Below the pieces are notes generated by a model. It was not told the origin of the DNA. It ran no database searches and saw only the letters and a list, made by a program, of their open reading frames with translations. Source: Wurfbainia villosa (taxonomy: Eukaryota > Streptophyta > Magnoliopsida > Zingiberales > Zingiberaceae). Taken from it: a stretch of 64,000 bases of DNA. Both the position numbers and the translations under genes were made by a program. The stretch covers positions 82,447,174 to 82,511,173 of the forward strand of contig CM045991.1 in NCBI GenBank assembly GCA_025175895.1. The letters run 5' to 3'. Each line of letters opens with the position of its first letter. Position 1 is the first letter of the stretch. Shown piece after piece: positions 10,624 to 20,671 of the stretch.

Positions 10624-11285
10624 AGAAGGAAATTGAAGTACGAGAACCAAAGAAAAAGGGAGCAAGGAAAGCCTTCCATGCAACTTGGGACAACAGAAGA
10701 CATAGCTTACATGGCAAGACCGAGGAGTCAGAGTCAGAATCCAGCCGAAGTCCAACTATAACTCAGGACTCGAACTCGGGACTACTTGAAGCAACTCAAA
10801 GCCACCAAAGAGAAAATTAAGGTTAGCGCTCACTAATTCATACGCTTTATAATACAATTAAAATGCTTAATAGGAAATTAACTAAGTCCGAGTCTAGGGT
10901 TGAGTCGTTACTTGAGGAGGTTGAAACCCTCAAGCAGAGGCTACTCTAACCTCTTCAACTAGTCAAGTTCAAGAGGAAACTCAACCCAAATTGAAAAACT
11001 TGAGGAGGAGAATTCTCTCTTGAAAGGCAGTTCAAGAGGTTGAGGCTAGGTTGGAAAGGTTCACGTTGGGATCTAAGAACCTTAATCGACTACTTGGAAC
11101 CCAAGAGCCGTGTACAACAAGGTCGGACTCGGATTTAAGTCAAAGACTACGAATAGGTCTTATATGTCTATCGTAAATCGTAGTCATCAAAGAGTCCAAG
11201 CATGGGTCCCAAAGGTTTTATTGAACTCACATATAAGGACTAATAAGTTTGGATTCACCAGGATCAAGTTCATTATTTGAATAGA
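10624..11285 (+). pseudogene. gag: E3 gag, degenerate C-terminal part
   Basis: Three-frame remnants of the region found intact in E7 at 37825-38400: a coiled-coil segment (LTKSESRVESLLEEVE near 10890), then RFTLGS-like and QAWVPK-like words near 11060 and 11200. At least three frame changes are needed to read through. No zinc knuckle is recognisable. Confidence 0.7.
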
Positions 11286-12354
11286 CCATATTGGTTCAAT
11301 GGTCGAGAGCTAACACTAAAATAGTATACCCAAAAACCATTGCATATTTTACTTTAATTTTTAGAATGGCTAGATAGGGTAAATGGTTAGTCAACTCTTG
11401 ACAACATAGTATCAAAACGCGGCGAGATGATAGTACGTTAGGGAAACAAAGTCTCGTGTATTCGAGCTAGATAAGGCGTATCTAGCTTGGTGCACTTGAC
11501 CGAGTGGAACTAGCTGAAGCTACCTCGCTGTATCCTAAACTAGTTAGACCAGGAAGTAACCCTAAGTGACTTAAGTGATATTTTCTTGAATTTGGCTTTG
11601 TCTAAGGAAGTGGTCATTGTTCCGATCAAAGAAGGCCCCTGTGCCTCGCCACGACCTGGAAGCCAGTTTCTCGAAAAGTTACTTAACGATCTAAAGGTTA
11701 AATCCGAATCTAACCCAAGGTTGACTATCTTTAATCAATTTAAAATCATCTCACAAAACATATAAGGTGAACAAATTATGAGACACATAGAATGGGTGAG
11801 ATGTTAAGGATAATTGAAATATACTTAAAACAATCTCTTCAAAATACTACTTATTTTCTCAACTATTATACTTAACAACTCTTAGGCCAAAGTTTAGCGC
11901 CCCCTACATCCCTTATACTTCATATATTTGACTAAGGGGGAGAGCAAACTAACCCTAAGGGTTATATTATAAACCTTTAGATTATTGGTGCATAGGGACA
12001 CACCTCGAACCAATCTATCTAACTATTGCTAGACGCATGCTTGGACTCATATTTGATTTATCTAGATGCATGCATATATGACATTGTTTTTTAAAACCAT
12101 ATTTTATACAAAAACCCCAAAAAAAAATTCAATTTATGGCAAAAGGGGGAGAAGAGCAAAAGCTTAAGGGGGTGTAACTTAAAATTTAATTCTTAAAAAT
12201 TAAATTATCTCTTTCAAAACTCACCTAGGGTTAAGGGGGAGTTTTGGTTAAGGGGGAGTTTTTGGGAATAACATTCATCTTCTACAATACCTGTTTTATG
12301 CTTTAATTTCCCTTAACTTTGTGTTGGTTTGCCATAGATTCAAAAGGGGAAGAT
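11286..12354 (+). other. E3 post-gag non-coding region with polypurine tract
   Basis: Bases 11560-11700 match, in opposite orientation, the gag-protease spacer of E7 (shared words around GCCTCGCCACGACCTGGAAG). After that the sequence jumps to material typical of the 3' end of E7 (AAGGGGGAGTTTTGGTTAAG). This places the lost pol segment between about 11760 and 11950. The polypurine tract AAAAGGGGAAGA is at 12342-12353. Confidence 0.75.
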
Positions 12355-13433
12355 TGTTGGTGCAGGGGCACTAGATAATCGAACCTGTGTTTTGATTATG
12401 GCAAAGACACAAAGTTAAGTTTACATCGTTATCTCATGAGCTAAATCAAGTGTACAGAAAAGTGCTAAAGCTGGAGCTGAAGGCTAGTGACACCCGGAGG
12501 AAGCCGCGGTGGTCGGACGACACTCGAGTGACTTCGGAGGGAGCCGAAGGAATCGAGTGGAAGGCCGGAAGCGATAGCTACTATCGAGGTAAGCTCGTGT
12601 GAGTGAGAGATTGTAATGTTATTTCCTCTTTACAAGGACGGCCGTAGGCGGCGATCCGACTAAGACTTCCTGTGGAAGGTCTAGGTCGAGATCAGACGGT
12701 TAGAAATCATAGTATTTATCATTTTCCGACCTAACCTCTTACTGCAAGGAAGTGGCCAGGCTGGCAGTCGACTGCTGGACGTTGAGCAGTCGACTGATGC
12801 TCATCAGTCGACTGATGGGAGTCATCAGTCGACTGATGGCGACGAATCAGCCTTTGCGCTAGGTCAAAACGGATAACGTTTGACGCGGCCACTTCGCGAT
12901 AAATTTTGGACAATTTCGTAATCCGTTCCTAAAGATGAGGAGACAAATTCAGAGGCCAAAATCTATAAAAGGAGGGGAGGATTCCAACTCCAAATCACAT
13001 CAAGTTTATTCATCAAGTGCTCCTACAACGCCAACGCTCCAACATCGTCATAACGCCGACGCAACGCCAAGTTCCGATCTTCTTCGTCGGCAGCAGAATC
13101 AAGTAATATTTTTGATATTGTATTCTTTGTTTTTCTTCATAACGAGGTGAGGTAGGCTTGTTGCCTCATCCTTGTATATTCGGTTTTGTGATCGTTGTCT
13201 CCTACCTCCAACGAGGAGGAGACGTTATAGTATTTTGCGCTCCGTACGCGGTCTAGTACCGATAGGGCCTTGGAGTAGCAACTGCTGGGTTGTGAACCAA
13301 GTAAAATAAATGTGTTCATTTATTTTCCACTGTGCTTACTCGTTTACTTGTGTATCAACGAACGAATTCGAACGAAAGATTTACGATCGCTATTCACCCC
13401 CCCCCCCCTCTAGCGATGCTTCTCGATCCAACA
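12355..13433 (+). repeat. E3 3' LTR
   Basis: 1079 bp. It carries four CAGTCGACTG palindromes between 12763 and 12835, three of them as CAGTCGACTGATG, and a run of 12 C near 13398-13409 where the 5' copy has seven. It ends CGATCCAACA before the TSD TAATC. Confidence 0.93.
12964..12972 (+). promoter_or_regulatory. Candidate TATA box of the E3 3' LTR
   Basis: TATAAAAGG, equivalent to 8900-8907. E7 has the same box on the minus strand at 39982-39990. Confidence 0.5.
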
Positions 13434-13438
13434 TAATC

Positions 13439-13782
13439 ATCATGTGAGCATGCATCATTAATACTAGAAGAAACATTATCATTAAGATTTAAACATGATT
13501 TTTCTAGCTTTTCTTCTAGGGCCTTAATTTCATTTTTCATGCTTTTGTTTTCCTTTTTAGCCCTAAATAATTCCTTAGTTAAGCTAGATATCATGGACAT
13601 AATTTTCTTGGGAGGGAGACTTGTTACCTCACTTACCAAATCCCCTTCCGATGATGAGGATGAAGATGAGGATGCTCCCCCTTCACTTGAGCTCTCCTCC
13701 TCGCTAGTACTTCTTTCTTCTTCCTCGAAGGAGGTGGAGTCCAAATCATCTATCCCCATTAGAGCAAGATTTATGAAGGCAT
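13439..13782 (-). pseudogene. gag: E1 gag, middle part (piece 2 of 3)
   Basis: Minus-strand open stretch between E3 and E4. It begins AFINLALMGIDDLD, continues with an acidic Ser/Glu-rich linker (13630-13745) and ends in a coiled-coil segment (SLTKELFRAKKENKSMKNEI). The frame joins 52919 upstream (across E4) and 8311 downstream (across E3). Such acidic linker plus coil lies after the zinc knuckle in SIRE-type Gag proteins. Confidence 0.85.
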
Positions 13783-14133
13783 TGATAGACGGTGATTATG
13801 TCAGAATACCATTCCCAAATTATGTACCGAACCCCCTAACTACACTAATGCAGTATAGGACTGACTCAGATCGTCTCCCAACGAACCTAATGGCTGGACA
13901 TTTGCTTTTAAACAAAAATAAACACTGGGATTTTTTATAATTTATCAAAACAATTATTTGAAAGCTATCCTAATGCAAGAACGATTCAACCCTGCACCGC
14001 ACTGTCACTATACGATACAATGGTCAAACAATTCTGGTTAACAAACATGGAAATTAAACATGCAAAAAGTAAACCTAACTATCAATTATTAATTCCCGGG
14101 AAACTAATCTAATGTGCAAGAACAAGTAAATCA
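13783..14133 (-). repeat. E4 3' LTR, left piece
   Basis: Matches 50870-51220 of the other LTR, starting TGATAGACGGTGATTATGTC. It is cut by E5; bases 14129-14133 (AATCA) are the E5 TSD. Confidence 0.92.
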
Positions 14134-14705
14134 TGATGATAAATATTTTCCGAAATAATCGGGGAGACAACAATCTGATATGATCTCGTCGAGGCTAGTG
14201 TTCGACACTATCTCCGTAAAACGATATTGCTCCACTCAGGTGCTTACAGATAGCAGCAATTCATTTCTAAGATACAATGACGATGTCTCAGAATAGTAGC
14301 ACTACAAATTTCGAGACCAGCGAACCTACTCGTAGGCTTTTTGGACTCTGGATGCAGAAGATGGGATGGATGAGATGAGTACTTGAGTGAATTCCATCAT
14401 CTAAGAGTTTCTATTTATACTTGTGAAAGGATAGAGGCACCTCTTGGTTCAATCAAATCTCATCCATTCAATTAAAAATGGATGATATAGATTGCATCCC
14501 TTCCCAAAAGACATAATGTCTCTTCATTTGGATGCATCTAAGCCTTTCATTTTGATTTCAATGATCAAGATTAAGCCATCCAAAAAGGTACTTATACCCT
14601 TTCATTTGAATGAACCAGATTTATCCATCTTAATCCAACGATCTAGATTAAGCCATATTAATTTCTCATTCATATAATTGAGAAAATTAATCAATTTTTC
14701 CAACA
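14134..14705 (-). repeat. E5 3' LTR
   Basis: TGATGATAAATATTTTCC...TTTTTCCAACA. Paired with 18390-18970. The complement of a TATA-like TATAAATAG is at 14411-14419. Confidence 0.92.
14411..14419 (-). promoter_or_regulatory. Candidate TATA box of the E5 3' LTR
   Basis: TATAAATAG on the minus strand; the same box is at 18676-18684 in the 5' LTR. Confidence 0.5.
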
Positions 14706-15257
14706 ATCCCCCACATGAATGAAAATTAATACATGTATGCATGCTGACACTTTACAAGAGTCCAATCGATAAGTTAATGCATCGAGAGAGGTAGCTTGTG
14801 GCTTTGAACCTTCCGTAGTGGAATGCTATCGAGCATACTAGGCTACGTAGTGAACATGATGTCTTGAACTGCTCAGCTGTTTGTGTATACTTAGACAATA
14901 ACACTCACACAAAGACTTATCTCACCTACTTTCGGTTCTCACGGTTGGTTCCGTTTTGGCCATGGAGATCATCTTGGATTCATAGTGTTTCATTGAAGCG
15001 GCCTGTCTTCACACTCACATAGGTGACACTTCTATCAAGAGTATCCTACCATACTCCACCTTATAAAGGTATAGAAGTCATTAAAAGCATAAGCTTATCC
15101 TCACTACATGTGGTAGGACAGCACGTATTCATCCTAGGACTGGGATAGAGATAATATATCTCGTATGTTGTAACACAACTTCTGTAACTTCATTGTCCCA
15201 TTGAACCAAGATCTTGGGATCTCTAGTCAACAAGGTTGGGTTACCGCTACAGTCATT
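14706..15257 (-). other. E5 3' non-coding region and polypurine tract
   Basis: 552 bp between the stop of the RT-RNase H frame and the 3' LTR. The complement of a short purine tract (ATGTGGGGGAT on the minus strand) adjoins the LTR. Nothing else is recognised. Confidence 0.65.
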
Positions 15258-16820
15258 TTAGTTGTAGATTTTTAATCCCATTCCTCTTGATGAGCAGTAT
15301 ACTTGATCTCGATTTAGCCCCTTCGTAAGAGGATCTGCTAAATTATGTTTAGACTTGACATAGTCGATTGCAATCACTCCATTCGAGATCAACTGCCTAA
15401 TGGTATTATGTCTACGACGTATATGTCGTGACTTACCATTATACATACTACTCTGTGCCCTTCCAATCGTCGATTGACTATCACAATGTATAAGTACAGC
15501 AGACACAGGTTTTGTCCAACTCAAAATATCTTCCAAGAAATTCCGCAGCCATTCAGCTTCTTCAGCTGCTTTGTCTAGTGCTATAAACTCGGATTCCATA
15601 GTTGACCGAGCAATGCACGTCTGCTTAGTGGATTTCCAAGATACCGCTCCTCCACCAATTGTGAATACATATCCACTAGTGGATTTGGAATCTTTTGTAT
15701 CTGATATCCAATTAGCATCACAATATCCCTCTAAGACAGCGGGATATTTTTCGAAATGTAATCCATAGTTCATAGTATATTTCAAATATCTATGAACTCG
15801 CATCAGTGCTTTCCAATGGGTGTCGTTTGGATTACTTGTAAAACGACTTAGTTTGTTAACCACACAGGCAATGTCCGAACATGTGCAATTTGTGAGATAC
15901 ATCAAACTGCCTATTATCCGGGAATATTCTAATTGTGATATGGGCTCACCTTGGTTTTTCGCTAAGTGTTGACTTAGATCCATAGGTGTCTTTACTGTAG
16001 AGAGATCGTACGCATTGAACTTCTTCAACACCGATTCTACATAGTGAGATTGTGTCAAAACTATCCCCTCAGACGTCCTGAGAATTTTAATTCCCAATAT
16101 AACATCTGCTTGACCCATATCATTCATATCGAAATTCTTGATCAACATTTTCTTTGTACTCATGATTATCTCATAGTCACTACCCATTATAAGCATATCG
16201 TCTACGTATAGACAGACGATTATATAACCTTTAGGTGTGTCTTTGACATAAATGCATTTGTCACATTCATTTATTTTGAATTCGTTTGACAGCATTATTT
16301 TGTCAAATTTCTCGTGCCATTGTTTAGGCGCTTGTTTTAGTCCGTACAACGACTTAACAAGTCTGCACACCTTTTCCTCTTTTCCTGGAACTATGAACCC
16401 CTCGGGTTGCTCCATATAGATTTCTTCTTCCAACTCACCATTTAAAAATGCAGTCTTAACATCCATTTGATGTATTTCAAGGTCATACAATGTTGCGATG
16501 GCTATCAGCACTCGTATAGACGTAATCCTTGTCACCGATGAGTAGGTGTCGAAGTAATCAAAACCTTCTTTTTGCTTGTACCCTTTGGCTACAAGTCTTG
16601 CCTTATACTTGTCAATAGATCCATCAACTTTATACTTGTGTTTTAGTATCCACTTACAGCCTAATGGTTTAGCACCAGAAGGAAGGTCCACTAATTCCCA
16701 AGTATGATTATTCATGATGGACTCGATTTCACTATTGACTGCTTCTTTCCATAATGGGGCGTCGGGACTAGAGAGAGCTTCACTCAATGTTCTTGGATCC
16801 ATTTCTGACATAAAAGTCAT
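15258..16820 (-). CDS. pol: E5 reverse transcriptase - RNase H (520 aa, open frame)
   Basis: Uninterrupted 520-codon frame starting at ATG 16818-16820; in the original polyprotein it would have been internal. RT runs from about residue 20 (PLWKEAVNSEIESI), through MDVKTAFLNGELEEEIYMEQ (about 119-138) and the catalytic YVDDM (about 205-209), to the connection region. RNase H (about 375-510) has KSTSGYVFTIGGGAVSW, the acidic residue in TMESEF, and CDSQSTI, ending near LADPLTKGL. This makes cDNA from element RNA in particles. Upstream protease and integrase are broken, so it is probably not expressed as a processed enzyme. The open frame suggests modest age. Confidence 0.92.
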   Translation of the reverse strand: MTFMSEMDPRTLSEALSSPDAPLWKEAVNSEIESIMNNHTWELVDLPSGAKPLGCKWILKHKYKVDGSIDKYKARLVAKGYKQKEGFDYFDTYSSVTRITSIRVLIAIATLYDLEIHQMDVKTAFLNGELEEEIYMEQPEGFIVPGKEEKVCRLVKSLYGLKQAPKQWHEKFDKIMLSNEFKINECDKCIYVKDTPKGYIIVCLYVDDMLIMGSDYEIIMSTKKMLIKNFDMNDMGQADVILGIKILRTSEGIVLTQSHYVESVLKKFNAYDLSTVKTPMDLSQHLAKNQGEPISQLEYSRIIGSLMYLTNCTCSDIACVVNKLSRFTSNPNDTHWKALMRVHRYLKYTMNYGLHFEKYPAVLEGYCDANWISDTKDSKSTSGYVFTIGGGAVSWKSTKQTCIARSTMESEFIALDKAAEEAEWLRNFLEDILSWTKPVSAVLIHCDSQSTIGRAQSSMYNGKSRHIRRRHNTIRQLISNGVIAIDYVKSKHNLADPLTKGLNRDQVYCSSRGMGLKIYN

Positions 16821-18389
16821 AAAGTCCGGCCCGAACGATTTCTCAACTCTAGCCCGTTTGCTCGTGGCTCTTGATAGTCAATAGTCCTTTTACGGCCAAT
16901 TAAGTTGAAGCGTCATTGTTGTTAGAACTTCCGTTGCTATCAATTTGAATGTTTCCCCTTTTATTTGGGAATACATTTTCAAAGAATATCGCATTCCGAG
17001 ATTCTATGGTTGTTCCCACATGAATATCAGAAATGTCTTATTTGTGAACTATGAACCGATATGCACTACTGTTTTGGGCATATCCGACAAATATTGCATC
17101 GAATGTTTTAGGTCCGATTTTTATTTGTTTTGGCTTGGGTACTTCGACCTTTGCCAAGCACCCCCACACTTTCAATTATTTGTACGATGGCTTGCGGCCT
17201 TTCCATAGTTCATATGGTGTTTTATCATTTTGCTTGTGAGGGATTTTATTGAGAATGTGATTTGCCGATAATAAGGCTTCCCCCCACAAGTTCTGGGGTA
17301 AGCCTGAATTTATCAACAAGGCATTCATCATTTCCTTGAGTGTCCGATTTTTATGTTCGGCAACACCATTTGATTGAGGTGAGTAAGGCGCCGTTGTCTG
17401 ATGGATAATGCCAGATTTTGAACAAAATTCATCAAACGGTGCACCATATTCTCCACCTCTATCGCTACGAATTATTTTAATTCATTTATCAAGTTGATTC
17501 TCAACTTCTGTTTTATAGGTTCTAAAAGCCTCTAAGGTTTCATCTTTACTTCTTAAAAGAAAGACATAACAGAACCTCGTGCAGTCATCGATAAAGGTAA
17601 TAAAATACTTTTTACCTTTTCTGGTTTGCACGAATTTTAAGTCACATAGATCACTATGTATTAACTCTAGAGGAGTCGTTGACCTTTCCACCGAATGAAA
17701 AGGTAGTCTCGTCATTTTTGCTTCCACGCACACTTAACATTTGTGTGTTTTGTCAACATCGATATTTGGTAATAAATTTAATTTGACGAGGCATTTTAGG
17801 ATGTTATTATTAACATGTCCAAGTCGATCATGTCATAAATTAAAACACTCGACAATATAGCTGGAAGGTTTTATTTTATTACCATCAAATTCACGGTGTA
17901 CAGTCATTACAACCATCTTGAACAGACTTTGTTCTAAGTACCCTTTACCTACGAATACACTGTTCTTCGTAAGTACAAAATTATTTGATTGGAACACTAG
18001 TCTTAACCCGGCTTTAACAAGTGCTAATCCAGAAACTAGGTTCTTTCTGATGTCGGGAACATTGAGCACATCAATAAGCGTTAGCTCCTTTCCTGACGCC
18101 ATTTTCAGAACAACTTTGCCGAGTCCGACAATCGACGATGTTATGGAATTTCCCATATAGAGCTTCCTTCCATTTATCGGAGTATACTTGGAGAACAACG
18201 CCTTATCAGAACAGATATGACGTGTTGCTCCAGTATCTATCCACCACTACTTCGGGTTGTCCACCACCATGTTGGCTTCAAACACGACCGCAGTGAGATC
18301 TAGCTCCATGTCGTCAGAAGTTGTGACTCCGATGGTCGGAACGTCGTTGATCATGACCATATCAGATTGCATCAATATCATTTTATGAT
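16821..18389 (-). pseudogene. pol: E5 protease - GAG-pre-integrase - integrase, with stops
   Basis: Reading from 18389 on the minus strand: a linker (MVMINDVPTIGV), a stop at 18247-18249, then the protease active-site region WWIDTGATRH (18217-18246), followed by KLYMGN and VLNVPDIRKNLVS. A second stop is at 17833-17835, then the HHCC zinc head (HDRLGHVN), a stop near 17734 and the core (HSDLCDLKF, then IRSDRGGEYG). A fourth stop is at 17482-17484. At least one frameshift lies between 17482 and 16821. The second catalytic Asp (RSDRGGEY) and the NGVAEHKNRT glutamate are readable. Integration function is lost in this copy. Confidence 0.87.
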
Positions 18390-18970
18390 TGTTGATAAAA
18401 GATTTTCCGAAATAATCAGGGAGACAACAATCTGATATAATCTTGTCGAGGCTAGTGTTCGACACTATCTCCGTAAAACGATATTGCTCCGCTTAGGTGC
18501 TTACGGATAGCAGCAATTCGTTTCCAAGATACAACGACGATGTCTCAGAATAGTAGCACTACAAATTCCGAGACTGACGAACCTACTCGTAGGCTTTTTG
18601 GACTCTGGATGCAGAAGATGGGATGGATGAGATGAGTACTTGAGTGAATGAGTGAATTCCATCATCTAAGTGTTTCTATTTATACTTGTGAAGGGATAGA
18701 GGCACCTCTTGGTTCAATCAAATCTCATCCATTCAATTAAAAATGGATGATCTAGATTGCATCCCTTCCCAAAAGACATAATGTCTCTTCATTTGGATGC
18801 ATCTAAGCCTTTCATTTTGATTTCAATGATCAAGATTAAGCCATCCAAAAAGGTACTTATACCCTTTAATTTGAATGAACCAGATTTATCCATCTTAATC
18901 CAATGATCTAGATTAAGCCATATTAATTTCTCATTCATATAATTGAGAAAATTAATCAATTTTTCCAACA
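18390..18970 (-). repeat. E5 5' LTR
   Basis: TGTTGATAAAAGATTTTCC...TTTTTCCAACA. On the inner side no TGGTATCAGAGC-like primer site is found; sequence of the protease region starts at once. Confidence 0.92.
18676..18684 (-). promoter_or_regulatory. Candidate TATA box of the E5 5' LTR
   Basis: TATAAATAG on the minus strand, equivalent to 14411-14419. Confidence 0.5.
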
Positions 18971-18975
18971 AATCA

Positions 18976-19320
18976 TGCACCGCACTGTCACTATACGGTA
19001 CAATAATCAAGAAACAAATGTAAACAATTCAACCAAGCACCACACTGTCACTATACGACACAGTGGTCAAACATTCACTAAAAACTAAACTAACAAACAT
19101 AAAAAAAATCAACCAAGCACCACACTGTCACTATACAGCACAGTGGTAGAAGACTAACTAAAAACTAAATGCAAGGAAAGTAAGCAATTCAACCATGCAC
19201 CGCACTGCCACTATACAGTACACTGGCCATATGTAAATGAATTCTAAACTAATAATGAAAGCAATTCAACCAAGCACCACACTGTCACTATACGGTACAT
19301 TGGTCAAATGTAGATAAAAC
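18976..19320. repeat. Imperfect tandem repeats in the E4 LTR with hairpin potential
   Basis: Five units of about 60-80 bp centred on GCACCGCACTGTCACTATAC, followed by a GACACAGTGGTC-like end, starting near 18976, 19036, 19117, 19197 and 19274. A sixth is at 13993, across E5. The 5' LTR has the matching set (51080, 51218, 51281, 51359, 51440, 51518). Confidence 0.8.
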
Positions 19321-20671
19321 TAAATTAAACATAATCAAACATAATAGACAAAACTAAACATGATAAACATAACATAACAAATTAACCATAACTGAACAAA
19401 CATAACAAAGCAAGCTATCCAATTAAATGGACTAAATCCAAATATAAGAAACCAATAACCCCACGATGGCGACAAAAACTCGAAAAACCCTCTTCGATGG
19501 TGGATTACGAATGCGGTCCTAATCCCGACATCGCGGAAAGGAGATGAATGCGGAGGGATGCAAACACTGCTCCGGCGGTGGTGGATGGCGGAGCTCTTAG
19601 TCCTGGTAGCTAGTGGATGGAATGTTGAAGCGGTGCGACCTAATCCCGATCGTCGGAATGGAGTGGACTGCCGGAACAGTGGTGGAGAATCTCTTCACCG
19701 GCGGATGACAAGTTGAACTCGAATGGCTGACTCAACTACCTAATCTCGGTAGCTGATGATGGTGGAAATGAAGCGGCCTAATCCCGGTCACCGGAAAGGG
19801 AATGGAATCACCGGTGATGGAGCTGGACTCGCCGAAATCACTGCCTCTCCTCGCTTCTAACTAGCTGACCGAATCACGACATCTAGATCTGTCGGCGAGG
19901 ATTGGATAGGATTGTCGTCGGCTGTCGGAGGGGAGGTCACCGGAAGGGACTGTCGGACTGTTGTCGCTGCTCGTGGGGAAGAAGAACACTCCGCCGCTGC
20001 GCTCGCGAGGAGGAGAATGCTGCGACTCAAAATTTTTCTGCGCGATTTTTCTTTCTGTGCGTTGCGGGGAGAAGGTGAGGAAATGGTGTAAGTCGTCCGA
20101 TCGAACCCCCTTTAATCCAAGTCGTCCAATTAAGCTAGGGTTTGATGGGTCCATTATTCTCTTAATTAAGCTGGTTCATCCAACGGTGGTGATCAATTTA
20201 ACTCTGGATGGCCGGATCTGATAAATCTGAAGGGAGGATCGAGATCCAACGGTCCAGATGAACGACCAAGACATGTAGATCTTAATGTATGGGCCAGATC
20301 GCTCCAGATCCAGATGGATGGCTCAAAATCAATCACTTCCCTCGAACGGTCCATAATGCTCAGATCTAATCCCTTGATTTAATTATCTCTGATCTGGATG
20401 AAAGGCTCAGATTAAGTCAACTTGAATTTCCCTTTATGACCCCAGATGAAGCCATATTTTATCCAACTTGAGTCTAGTCCAGTGGCTCATCTCGATCTCC
20501 TACAAATAAATTTTTTTTTTCCATATAAGTCCAAAATATAGGAAAATTTACAATTAGGTCCAAAAGATGATCCAACTCATAAAACATGCAAATAATCAAC
20601 AATTAAATACACGAGAGGATTAAAACGGTGATATTAAGGACCAAAATAATACAACAAAATGGTAGTTATCA
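18976..20671 (-). repeat. E4 3' LTR, right piece
   Basis: Continues 13783-14133 and matches 51221-52913. It ends TGGTAGTTATCA. Bases 18976-19320 hold imperfect repeats with a CACTGT/ACAGTG inverted repeat. Bases 19480-19860 hold repeated CCTAATCCCGGT words. Confidence 0.92.

Larger units (their letters stand above)
8312..13433 (+). mobile_element. E3: gag-only copia element, non-autonomous relative of E7
   Basis: 5122 bp with LTRs 8312-9354 and 12355-13433 and TSD TAATC (8307-8311 and 13434-13438). It sits inside E1 gag in the opposite orientation. The first 150 bp of its LTR, its LTR end and its Gag closely resemble those of E7 (minus strand, 22817-40617), but nothing of protease to RNase H remains. 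Gag is broken by a stop at 9934 and by later frame breaks, so this copy is unlikely to make a working Gag. Confidence 0.92.
14134..18970 (-). mobile_element. E5: Ty1/copia element without gag, RT-RNase H frame intact
   Basis: 4837 bp, minus strand, in the 3' LTR of E4. LTRs are 14134-14705 (572 bp) and 18390-18970 (581 bp); TSD AATCA (14129-14133 and 18971-18975). Coding order on the minus strand is protease, GAG-pre-integrase, integrase, RT, RNase H. Gag and a Met-tRNA primer site are missing: protease-region sequence follows the 5' LTR directly. The lineage within copia is uncertain (Tork-like RT). Confidence 0.92.
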
